A DNA stretch of 64,000 nt from Streptomyces sp. NK08204 (lineage in GTDB: Bacteria; Actinomycetota; Actinomycetes; Streptomycetales; Streptomycetaceae): the NCBI RefSeq assembly GCF_020400585.1, contig NZ_JAINVF010000009.1, positions 124,001 through 188,000 on the forward strand, in the 5' to 3' direction. Below are positions 35,291-41,554 of the stretch, one piece after another. The notes beneath the pieces are model-generated. The model was not told the DNA's origin. It did no database searches and was given only the letters and a program-made list of their open reading frames with translations. Position numbers and translations under genes: made by a program. How positions within the stretch are numbered: position 1 is the stretch's first letter; every line of letters starts with the position of its first letter.

Positions 35291-35628
35291 CCGGCCCCGA
35301 GCGGCCGGTACCGGAACCGGGCCGTGCCGAGGATCAGCTCCTCCGGCACGACCCCGTAGTCGGTGCTGTCCCCGCCCGCGTACGGGTTGTCCCCGAGCAC
35401 CCACCAGCCGCCCCCGCGCCGCTCCACGGCCCGCTTGACGACCAGCAGGTCCTGCTGGAACGGATGACGCAGGACCACGACGTCCCCCGGCCTGACCACG
35501 GCCCCGTACTGCAGCAGCAGCCGGTCCCCGTGATGGAGCGTGGGCACCATGGACGGGCCCGTCACCTCGGCCACCCCGAAGGGCGCCCCGGCCCTCCCCC
35601 GCTCGGTCTCCTGCGACAGTTCCGGCAT
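35194..35628 (-). CDS. sodX: SodX, signal-peptidase-like protease maturing Ni-superoxide dismutase
   Basis: 144 residues from ATG 35628 with GGAGG 7 nt upstream. S24/S26 fold: VTGPSMVPTLHHGDRLLL with catalytic Ser26, and LLVVKRAVER with Lys65, then GDNPYAGGDSTDYG. Unlike ordinary signal peptidases it has no N-terminal membrane anchor. SodX is known to remove the SodN leader so that the mature protein starts with the nickel-binding hook. Divergent from sodN, 145 nt apart, which fits the function. The 3' end overlaps the convergent CGNR gene by 97 nt. Confidence 0.93.
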   Translation of the reverse strand: MPELSQETERGRAGAPFGVAEVTGPSMVPTLHHGDRLLLQYGAVVRPGDVVVLRHPFQQDLLVVKRAVERRGGGWWVLGDNPYAGGDSTDYGVVPEELILGTARFRYRPLGAGQRSPLALLRWALSAVRPLLSSLSASRRLRAR

Positions 35629-35773
35629 CCCCGGCACCTCCCCGGTCCGTTCCTCCACCAGTCCCAGTCTGACCCCGGACTTTTGTCCTAAGCCGCAGGG
35701 GGCACTCGCGAAAACCCGTGGCTCAGGGAGTAATGTCCCACCTGAGAAGACGATCACGAGGAAGGAATGCTCC

Positions 35774-36169
35774 ATGCTTTCCCGCCTGTTTGCCCCCAAG
35801 GTCAAGGTCAGCGCGCACTGCGACCTGCCCTGCGGTGTGTACGACCCGGCCCAGGCCCGCATCGAGGCGGAGTCGGTGAAGGCCGTGCAGGAGAAGATGG
35901 CCGCCAACGACGACCCGCACTTCCAGGCGCGCGCCACCGTCATCAAGGAGCAGCGCGCGGAGCTGGCGAAGCACCACGTCTCCGTGCTCTGGAGCGACTA
36001 CTTCAAGGCGCCCCACTTCGAGAAGTACCCGGAGCTGCACCAGCTGGTGAACGACGCCCTGAAGGCCCTCTCGGCCGCCAAGGCGTCCACCGACCCGGCG
36101 ACGGGCCAGAAGGCGCTGGACTACATCGCCCAGATCGACAAGATCTTCTGGGAGACCAAGAAGGCCTGA
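35774..36169 (+). CDS. sodN: nickel superoxide dismutase
   Basis: 131 residues from ATG 35774. The leader MLSRLFAPKVKVSA (14 residues) precedes HCDLPCGVYDPAQA; cleavage before His15 yields the N-terminal nickel hook in which His1, Cys2 and Cys6 of the mature enzyme bind nickel. The rest is the four-helix bundle (IEAESVKAVQEKMA, EYPELHQLVNDALKALSAAK). The enzyme dismutates superoxide in the cytosol and assembles as a hexamer. In S. coelicolor sodN is induced by nickel while the Fur-family repressor Nur shuts off the iron enzyme. A -10-like TAATGT lies at 35731. The maturation gene sodX is divergent. Confidence 0.98.
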   Translation: MLSRLFAPKVKVSAHCDLPCGVYDPAQARIEAESVKAVQEKMAANDDPHFQARATVIKEQRAELAKHHVSVLWSDYFKAPHFEKYPELHQLVNDALKALSAAKASTDPATGQKALDYIAQIDKIFWETKKA

Positions 36170-36280
36170 TTCCGGTCATGCCGCTTGACCTGCGATTTAT
36201 CCGATCGCCCGGTCTCCCTGTCCGCACCCGGGCCGCAGGCCGCCGAGCACGGCGTCCCTGACGGTCCGGGTGCGGTCTTC
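36170..36280 (+). ncRNA. sodN 3' UTR, possible s-SodF small RNA and terminator
   Basis: In S. coelicolor an RNA of about 90 nt processed from the sodN 3' UTR (s-SodF) pairs with and lowers the iron superoxide dismutase mRNA. The equivalent stretch here ends with a 10-bp hairpin CCGCACCCGG (36222-36231) / CCGGGTGCGG (36266-36275) followed by TCTTCTTC, a good 3' end. I cannot check complementarity because sodF is not in the window; the RNA call is by position and analogy. Confidence 0.4.
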
Positions 36281-36405
36281 TTCGCCCGGCCACAGGTGGC
36301 GAAGGTCCGCAGCGTGATGACGGCGGACGCGTGGCCGAGGACGAGCTGGACCCGATTGCCGCTCACCCCGTCGGCGACGAGGGCGGAGGACGGCGGTGGT
36401 TGAGA
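36197..36405 (-). pseudogene. C-terminal remnant of a tyrosine recombinase (integrase)
   Basis: The minus strand reads SSALVADGVSGNRVQLVLGH, then ASAVITLRTFA, then in the next frame HLWPGEEDRTRTVRDAVL and GGLRPGCG to a stop at 36197-36199. This matches the end of phage-type integrases (V-x-x-x-LGHxSxxxTxxxYxHLxP-x-x-E-x-R). The two parts join if one G:C pair is restored near 36298 (GCC-ACC-TG should be GCC-CAC-CTG), so a single-base deletion broke the frame. Everything before the box-II region is missing. No att-like repeat or tRNA was found. It marks a vanished integrative element beside sodN. Confidence 0.75.
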
Positions 36406-36573
36406 GGCTCGCTCCCCGTCGACAGCCGCTCCTTGGAGAGGCACGCGAAGAGGTGCGCGAGGGAGCGCCGGCCTCGAAGTCGGCGTCCACACCTTCAGGC
36501 CGAGCAGCTCGCCGGACCGATCACGCGGGGCAGGAACGCAGCCGAACACAGCGCCCGATGGCGCATGTTGGGC
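36406..36573. other. decayed interval upstream of the integrase remnant
   Basis: No frame with recognisable protein sequence; probably degraded DNA from the same lost element. Confidence 0.4.
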
Positions 36574-36951
36574 TCATGACGCGTCGTGCCGGGCGGCGAT
36601 ACGGGTCACGACGACCTCGACGGTGACCCGCTCCGCGGCATCGCGGGCTGTGAGGTGGGAGAGCACGGCGGCCCCCACCCGGTCGTGGACGTTCTGGGCG
36701 ATGTCCAGCGCCCGCTGGCCCTCGGCCAGGACGCAGCGCACCTCGATGTGCCACCCCGAACCGTCCGGCGCCCGGTCGGCGCGGACGCCTGCCTCGGGCG
36801 ATGTGCGGTCCGGCGTGGCCTCCGTCCGGGTGGGCGCGGCAGCTGCCGCGAGGCGACGGGAGAGACGGGGCTGCAGACCCGCCACGCCGGGAACCGCGAG
36901 GGCTGCCTCGGCCGCGACACCGAGGAGCGTGGCCGTGCGGACGGCGGTCAT
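36574..36951 (-). CDS. small Asp23/Gls24-related protein
   Basis: 125 residues from ATG 36951, whose A overlaps the upstream stop (TGATG); a GTG at 36954 is equally possible. Residues about 50-122 (WHIEVRCVLAEGQRALDIAQNVHDRVGAAV ... VTVEVVVTRI) have the beta-alpha-beta pattern of Asp23/Gls24 (alkaline shock) domains, with the helix containing ALDIAQNVHDRV. The N-terminus (LLGVAAEAALAVPGVAGLQPRL) matches the domain's first helix, AA-x-AA-x-x-VPGV. Third gene of the leftward operon headed by the ECF sigma gene. Confidence 0.75.
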   Translation of the reverse strand: MTAVRTATLLGVAAEAALAVPGVAGLQPRLSRRLAAAAAPTRTEATPDRTSPEAGVRADRAPDGSGWHIEVRCVLAEGQRALDIAQNVHDRVGAAVLSHLTARDAAERVTVEVVVTRIAARHDAS

Positions 36952-37622
36952 CACGCACCGCCGCCCGTCGTGACGCCGGGGCGGAGGGGCGGCTCCGGCT
37001 CCAGGACGTCGACCACGGTGATGTCGACGGCCGTCAGGGCGAGACCCAGGGCCTGTCCGGCCGAGTGAAGAACCGATCGGCGCACCTCACGGACCTGGTC
37101 GGGCAGCGGGCGGTCCAGCGCGGCGGCCAGGGTCATGGTCACCCGCACGTCGGCGCCTTCGCCCTCGGGTACGAGCCGGCAGGTCGCGGCCCTCGCACCG
37201 GGAACCGTGTCCGCCGCCTGCCGCAGCACCCTCGCCGCGGCGTTCTCGGCGATCCGCAGGTCCCGGTCCGGGTCGGCCAGCGGCAGCAGCCGTCCGAGCC
37301 GTACCTCTGCCTTGACGATGTTCATGATGCGGGCGGCGAGCGCAGGGAGACGAGGAGTGTCCTCGGCGCGCAGCGCCCGGGTGGCCGCGTTCACCGTGGC
37401 CAGTCCCTCGGCGGCCTCGCGGCAGTGAGGGCAGGAGACGGTGTGCGGGTCGTCGACGGCCGGTGCCGCGTCCCGCGCCTGCTCCCAGACCCGGCTGAGC
37501 AGACGGCCGCAGGGCAGCACCTCATCACCCGCGAACGGGGGCGTGCCGGTGGCCCGGCCGGTAGGGGGCCCGTCGGCTTCGGGAGGTTCGGAGGCCGGCG
37601 TGTGCGGGTCGTCTAGCGCCAT
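36951..37622 (-). CDS. zinc-finger plus Asp23/Gls24 domain protein, candidate anti-sigma factor
   Basis: 223 residues from ATG 37622, overlapping the sigma gene by 10 nt. Residues about 60-80, DDPHTVSCPHCREAAEGLA, form an H-x3-C-x2-C motif as in zinc-binding anti-sigma factors (ZAS: HxxxCxxC). Residues about 100-215 have the Asp23/Gls24 pattern (IMNIVKAEVRLGRLLPL, then DLRIAENAAARVLRQAADTVPGARAATC, then VRVTMTLAAALDRPL and VREVRRSVLHSAGQALGL). No membrane segment is seen, unlike most anti-ECF factors. Coupled genes for sigma and ZAS proteins usually encode a sigma/anti-sigma pair; that role is inferred here. Confidence 0.75.
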   Translation of the reverse strand: MALDDPHTPASEPPEADGPPTGRATGTPPFAGDEVLPCGRLLSRVWEQARDAAPAVDDPHTVSCPHCREAAEGLATVNAATRALRAEDTPRLPALAARIMNIVKAEVRLGRLLPLADPDRDLRIAENAAARVLRQAADTVPGARAATCRLVPEGEGADVRVTMTLAAALDRPLPDQVREVRRSVLHSAGQALGLALTAVDITVVDVLEPEPPLRPGVTTGGGA

Positions 37623-38188
37623 GGGCCCATCGCCTCCTGCAGGGATCGGCGTGCCCTGAACAGTCTGCCGCGTACCGTCTGCTCGCTGGTCCGTGTCACG
37701 TGGGCGATCTCCTTGTAGGACAGGCCCTGCACCTCCCGCAGGATCCAGCAGAGCCGCTGCCCGGCGTTCAGGTCGCCGAGCGCGCGGCACAGGGCGGCGG
37801 AGGCCGCGTCCTGCTCAGCGGACCGGGCGGGCTGGCTCCAGGCGTCTTCCGCCGCGGGCTCGGCGACCGTGTCCAGCAGGAGGAGCGGCGGCCGTCGCCG
37901 GCGCATGGTCAGACAGCGGTTGACGGTGATCCGGTACATCCAGGTACGGAACTGCGCGCTGTGGCGGTATTCCGGCAGTCGCCGCCAGGCGCTGACGAAG
38001 GCGTCCTGAACGGCGTCCTCGGCGTCCTCGGGGTTGCCGAGCATGCCGTGGGCCAGAGCAAGGAGGGGCCGGCCGTGCCGCTGGACGAGAACGGCGAAGG
38101 CCTCTTCGTCCCCCTCGGCCGCCCGTACGGCCAGGAGTCCGTCCGGCAGGTCGCATCCCAGCGGTGGGAAGGCAGTGCGTTCGGTCAT
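37613..38188 (-). CDS. ECF-family RNA polymerase sigma factor
   Basis: 191 residues from ATG 38188 (GGGAG close upstream). Region 2 is at about 20-90: FAVLVQRHGRPLLALAHGMLGNPEDAEDAVQDAFVSAWRRLPEYRH and FRTWMYRITVNRCLTMRRRR. Region 4 is at about 130-185: ALGDLNAGQRLCWILREVQGLSYKEIAHVTRTSEQTVRGRLFRARRSLQEAM, with a clear HTH. The gene heads a leftward operon with a zinc-finger/Asp23 protein and a small Asp23 protein, and faces a rightward operon of Asp23, DUF6286 and AmaP-like genes, so it probably controls this envelope-stress module. Confidence 0.95.
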   Translation of the reverse strand: MTERTAFPPLGCDLPDGLLAVRAAEGDEEAFAVLVQRHGRPLLALAHGMLGNPEDAEDAVQDAFVSAWRRLPEYRHSAQFRTWMYRITVNRCLTMRRRRPPLLLLDTVAEPAAEDAWSQPARSAEQDAASAALCRALGDLNAGQRLCWILREVQGLSYKEIAHVTRTSEQTVRGRLFRARRSLQEAMGPWR

Positions 38189-38348
38189 GGCGCTCCCGCG
38201 CAGGGCTCGCTCGGACTGTCCGGGTACCCGCGAGGCCATCTGTGACACACATCACATTCGACGCCCGTGAGGAATGGGGCGCCCGATATGTCCAACCTTG
38301 CGAAGGGCGCCACACCGGTGTCCGACCGACCCGATCGAGGCGACCGCC

Positions 38349-38831
38349 ATGACGGACAACATCACCAGCGTCGGCGGGGGCAGCCGGCCCGATGCGGGCG
38401 TGAGCGCGCTGAAGGGCCGTACCGGAGCCGACGCTCCGGCCGAGACACGGGGGAAGACAACCATCGCGGACGGCGTGGTGGCCAAGATCGCGGGCATGGC
38501 CGCCCGTGAGGTACCGGGTATCCACAACCTCGGGGCGGGCGTGGCGCGCGCCTTCGGCGCCGTGCGGGACCGCGTTCCCGGCACAGGCGCAGCCGTCACG
38601 CGGGGGGTGAAGGTCGAGGTCGGCGAGCAGCAGGCCGCCGTGGACCTGGACGTCGTCGTCGAGTACGGCGTCTCCATCGTCGACGTCGCCGGCGACGTCC
38701 GTACCAATGTGATCAACGCCGTGGAGCGGATGACAGGCCTGGAGGTCGTCGAGGTGAACATCGCCGTCGACGACGTCCACCTGCCGGACGAGGAGGAAGA
38801 GGCCGAACCGGACGAGGGCCGCGTGAGGTGA
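38349..38831 (+). CDS. Asp23/Gls24 family envelope stress response protein
   Basis: 160 residues from ATG 38349, with GAGG 9 nt upstream. The full Asp23 domain is present (about 37-140): TTIADGVVAKIAGMAAREVPGIHNLG, VTRGVKVEVGEQQAAVDLDVVVEYGVSIVDVAGDVRTNVINAVERMTGLEVVEVNIAVDDVHL. The tail is acidic (EEEEAEPDEGRVR). In Staphylococcus Asp23 forms a membrane-bound lattice through AmaP and reports on wall stress. It is the first gene of the rightward arm of this module, and likely its main structural protein. Confidence 0.93.
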   Translation: MTDNITSVGGGSRPDAGVSALKGRTGADAPAETRGKTTIADGVVAKIAGMAAREVPGIHNLGAGVARAFGAVRDRVPGTGAAVTRGVKVEVGEQQAAVDLDVVVEYGVSIVDVAGDVRTNVINAVERMTGLEVVEVNIAVDDVHLPDEEEEAEPDEGRVR

Positions 38832-38913
38832 TCCCCCGCCCCACCGCCCTCGGGGTGGGCGCGGGGTGATCGCGTGGACGGGGACGTACGTTCGTGAGAC
38901 GGGTGAGTGCAAG

Positions 38914-39081
38914 ATGAACGCAGCATTGGCGGGCCTCGTGGCCGGCATGGCCCTGGGCTTCGCGGGTTACTTCGGCGGCTTCTGGGCATTTCTGCTGGTA
39001 CTCGTCCTCGGTGCGGTGGGGCTGGTCGTCGGCCTCGCCGTGCAGGGCGACCTCGCCCTCCGGGTACGGAGGCAGCGGTGA
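38914..39081 (+). CDS. small membrane protein of the Asp23 module
   Basis: 55 residues from ATG 38914. Two hydrophobic segments, LAGLVAGMALGFAGYFGGFWAFLLVLVLGAVGLVVGLAVQG in outline, form a hairpin, followed by a basic tail LRVRRQR; glycine zipper spacing (GxxxG) is evident. It resembles the small DUF2273-like proteins found in Asp23/AmaP operons of Firmicutes. The stop overlaps the next start (GTGA). Probably an inner-membrane partner of the Asp23 proteins. Confidence 0.8.
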   Translation: MNAALAGLVAGMALGFAGYFGGFWAFLLVLVLGAVGLVVGLAVQGDLALRVRRQR

Positions 39082-39488
39082 GGACCCGGCCCGGTTCCCC
39101 CGGCGAGGGGTCGGGCCCGGACCCGCCGGCGTCGGCCGTCGCCCTCCCGCCCCCGGCCGAGCGTGGCGCCACCGTCATCCCGGACAGGGTGGTCGCCCGT
39201 ATCGCCGTCCAGGCCGCGCGGACGGCGCAGTCGCGGCGCGCCGCCGTTCCGCCCGGTCGGAGCGCAGCGGGGGCCCCGAGCGCCTCCGCCGCCGTCCGTA
39301 CCGGAACGGTGCGCCTGCACCTGACCATGGACCTGCCCTACCCCACGGACATCGCCGGTGTCTGCGAGCGGATCCAGCAGGACGTCGCCGACCGGGTGGC
39401 CCAGCTCACCGGCTTGCGGGTGCGAGAGGTCACCCTCACCGTGCGACGGCTGCTGACCGCCGACGCGAGCCGGAGGCGGGTCCGGTGA
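39078..39488 (+). CDS. Asp23/Gls24-related protein (short)
   Basis: 136 residues from GTG 39078 (GGAGG at 39068-39072). Residues about 32-55 (IPDRVVARIAVQAARTAQSRR) and 75-125 (VRLHLTMDLPYPTDIAGVCERIQQDVADRVAQLTGLRVREVTLTVRRL) match the two halves of the Asp23/Gls24 fold with the linking strands shortened. The N-terminus is disordered. It lies between the small membrane protein and the DUF6286 protein and is coupled to both by short overlaps; a 19-codon GTG frame (39485-39544) bridges to the next gene. Confidence 0.8.
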   Translation: MRTRPGSPGEGSGPDPPASAVALPPPAERGATVIPDRVVARIAVQAARTAQSRRAAVPPGRSAAGAPSASAAVRTGTVRLHLTMDLPYPTDIAGVCERIQQDVADRVAQLTGLRVREVTLTVRRLLTADASRRRVR

Positions 39489-39540
39489 GCGGCGACGCGA
39501 CCCGGGCCGCCCGGCACACCCTGCACGAAGGGGGCGCGCG

Positions 39541-40182
39541 ATGACACCCGACCCCGGTTCTCCCGGCCGTGGCTCCGCGCCGTCCGCCCACCGCGCCACA
39601 GCGCCGCTGCGCACGGACGGCGAACGTGGCAGCGGACACCGGACCCGCCGCCCCTGGTCCGCGCGCCGCGTCCCCGCGGCGCTGGTCGCCTCGGTGATCC
39701 TCGTGGCAGCGGTCGCCGCGCTCGTCGACGTCATCGCCGTACGGGCGGGACGCCGGGCGGCAGCCTGGCGACGGCACCTGGCCGACGCACTGGCCACCCG
39801 CCCCGTGGACGACGTGTGGATGCTCACGGGAGCCGCCGTGGCCGCCGCCGTCGGCGTCTGCCTGATCATCCTGGCCCTCACCCCCGGCCTACGCCACTGG
39901 CTGCCCCTGCGCTCCCCCTCCGACTGCCCTGGGCTGCGGGCCTCCCTGGACCGCGACGGCGCCGCCGACCTGCTGCGGGACGCCGCCATGCGGGTCCCCG
40001 GAGTCGGCGCGGCGCGCGTCCGGGTGCGCCGCCACCGCATCAAAGCCCGCGCGGACGTCCGCTTCCGCGAGCCCCGGCAGGTCAAGGACGACCTCACCGC
40101 CGTGCTCGACGAGGAACGCGACCGGCTGGCCCTCGCTCGTCCTCCCCGCATCGTCGTACGGGTGCGGCAACGCACCCACTGA
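39541..40182 (+). CDS. DUF6286 membrane protein of the Asp23 module
   Basis: 213 residues from ATG 39541. After about 45 polar residues there are two membrane segments, VPAALVASVILVAAVAALVDVIAV and VWMLTGAAVAAAVGVCLIILALTPG, then a cytosolic domain beginning LRASLDRDGAADLLRDAAMRVPGVGAARVRVRRHRIKARADVRFRE, which is the DUF6286 pattern and itself resembles an Asp23-like fold. These proteins accompany Asp23 and AmaP-like genes in Streptomyces and may anchor the lattice. Translational coupling with the preceding mini-frame (ATGA) is likely. Confidence 0.85.
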   Translation: MTPDPGSPGRGSAPSAHRATAPLRTDGERGSGHRTRRPWSARRVPAALVASVILVAAVAALVDVIAVRAGRRAAAWRRHLADALATRPVDDVWMLTGAAVAAAVGVCLIILALTPGLRHWLPLRSPSDCPGLRASLDRDGAADLLRDAAMRVPGVGAARVRVRRHRIKARADVRFREPRQVKDDLTAVLDEERDRLALARPPRIVVRVRQRTH

Positions 40183-40212
40183 CCGGAATCCCGCAGCACC
40201 GGAGCCCGCACC

Positions 40213-40821
40213 ATGACACCGCGATCCGCACTCAACCGCAGCCTGCTGGCCCTGGCCGGACTGGTCCTGCTCGGCGGCGGACTGCTGATCCTCTTCGCCG
40301 GGCTCGGCCTCTACCGGCGATACGATCTGGTCCCGCCCGCCGGCTGGCCGCTGAGCACCCCGGACGATGTCCTGCTCAGCTCCGCCGACCGGGCCCGCTG
40401 GAGCAGTCAGGGCTGGTGGTGGTGGCCTGCGGTCATCGCCGCCCTCGCTCTCGCCGCCCTGCTCGCCCTGGGGTGGCTGCTCGCCCAGCTGAGCCGACGC
40501 CGTCCCGGAACGCTGCCCGTCGGCGGCACACCCCCGCAGGAGGGCGTACAACTGCGCGACCGCGCGCTCGGCGACGCGATCGCGACCGAAGCCGGTGCCC
40601 TGCCGGAGGTCGAGCATGCGGCTGTACACATCACCGGCCGACCAGCCCGTCCCCGCACCAGCGTCAGGCTCACCCTCACCCCTCTCGGCGCCCCCGGCGC
40701 CGCTCTCGGCGCCCTCTGCGAAGGTCCGCTCCGAACCGCTCGCCGGTCCACCGGCCTGTCCGACCTGCCCGCCGATGTCCGCCTCCAGATCGCCCGCCAC
40801 CCACCGCACCGCGCGGAATAG
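40213..40821 (+). CDS. AmaP-like alkaline shock membrane anchor protein
   Basis: 202 residues from ATG 40213. Two membrane segments (SLLALAGLVLLGGGLLILFAGLGLY at about 10-33 and WWWWPAVIAALALAALLALGWLLA near 73-95) flank an extracytoplasmic loop of about 40 residues; the C-terminal half (VQLRDRALGDAIATEAGALPEVEHAAVHITGR) is an Asp23-like soluble domain. Topology and order agree with AmaP, which anchors Asp23 to the membrane in Staphylococcus. Last gene of the rightward operon. Confidence 0.8.
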   Translation: MTPRSALNRSLLALAGLVLLGGGLLILFAGLGLYRRYDLVPPAGWPLSTPDDVLLSSADRARWSSQGWWWWPAVIAALALAALLALGWLLAQLSRRRPGTLPVGGTPPQEGVQLRDRALGDAIATEAGALPEVEHAAVHITGRPARPRTSVRLTLTPLGAPGAALGALCEGPLRTARRSTGLSDLPADVRLQIARHPPHRAE

Positions 40822-41170
40822 GGCCTGAGGAGGAGAGGTGCCGCCCTCGGCTGGGCAACTGCCACTGACCGAGTGACGCACACTGTGTTCCTCCCGGCTG
40901 AGGCAGAGCGACATCGGCAGGCGGAAGCCGGGAGCTTCCATGCGCGGGCCGTGGCATGCGACTGCATCTGCCGCATGCCACCGGCCCACCGAGGCCGGCC
41001 CCTTCCCAGGCCACGGGAAGGAGGCCACGCGTGGTGCTCGTCGGACAGGGTGTGGGCTTTCTGCGGGCATCTGGTGAACGTGGCCGTGTCCCGGGCAGGT
41101 ATCGCCTAGGGTGCTAGCCGCCCTTCGCGCTCGCGACGTTGCGGGCGCCGGGCGGGAGAGCGGGGGCGTC
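40822..41170. other. intergenic region before the EACC1-caspase system
   Basis: 349 nt. No convincing gene, hairpin or operator. It separates the Asp23 module from the two-gene conflict module and must carry the latter's promoter. Confidence 0.5.
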
Positions 41171-41554
41171 ATGGACGTGGTGCTTGTTGCGGAGGAGCCC
41201 GGCGCGGCCGACCAACTCCGGTCCTTACGGCAGTGGCTGGCCGGTGACCAGCTCTTGCGGGGCCGTGTCGAGGCGCGGGAGCGGGGGCCGGAGCCCGGTA
41301 CCCTCGGGCCGGTGCTGGAGGCGCTCGTGGTGGCCCTCGGCCCGGGCGGGGCGGCGACCGCCTTCGCCACCGGTGTCATCGCCTGGCTGCGCAGCCGGCG
41401 CGGTGAGGTCCACCTCAAGATGACGCTCCCGGACGGCCGGTCGCTGGAACTGACCGCCAAGCGCGTGGCCGGCCTCGACGCCGCCGCGCTGCGGCAGCAG
41501 GTGACCGACCTCGTTGAGTTGACGAGCAACGACGAGCGACAAGAACTGCGGTGA
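41171..41554 (+). CDS. EACC1-type small protein of a conflict system
   Basis: 127 residues from ATG 41171. Pattern: MDVVLVAEEPGAADQLRSLRQWLAGD (strand and helix), VLEALVVALGPGGAATAFATGVIAWLRSRRGEVHLKM (hydrophobic helix then strand) and LPDGRSLELTAKRVAGLDAAALRQQVTDLVE. This is the layout of effector-associated constant component 1 (EACC1) proteins, described in bacterial conflict systems where a constant small protein accompanies variable caspase or other effectors. The glycine-rich central helix might insert into or touch the membrane. The stop overlaps the effector gene start (GTGA). Naming is from recalled pattern, not a search. Confidence 0.75.
   Translation: MDVVLVAEEPGAADQLRSLRQWLAGDQLLRGRVEARERGPEPGTLGPVLEALVVALGPGGAATAFATGVIAWLRSRRGEVHLKMTLPDGRSLELTAKRVAGLDAAALRQQVTDLVELTSNDERQELR

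Noticed and set aside
36121..36549. 142-residue minus-strand frame as an intact gene
   Set aside because: Only its central part resembles an integrase and it then runs out of frame into antisense of sodN; treated as pseudogene instead.
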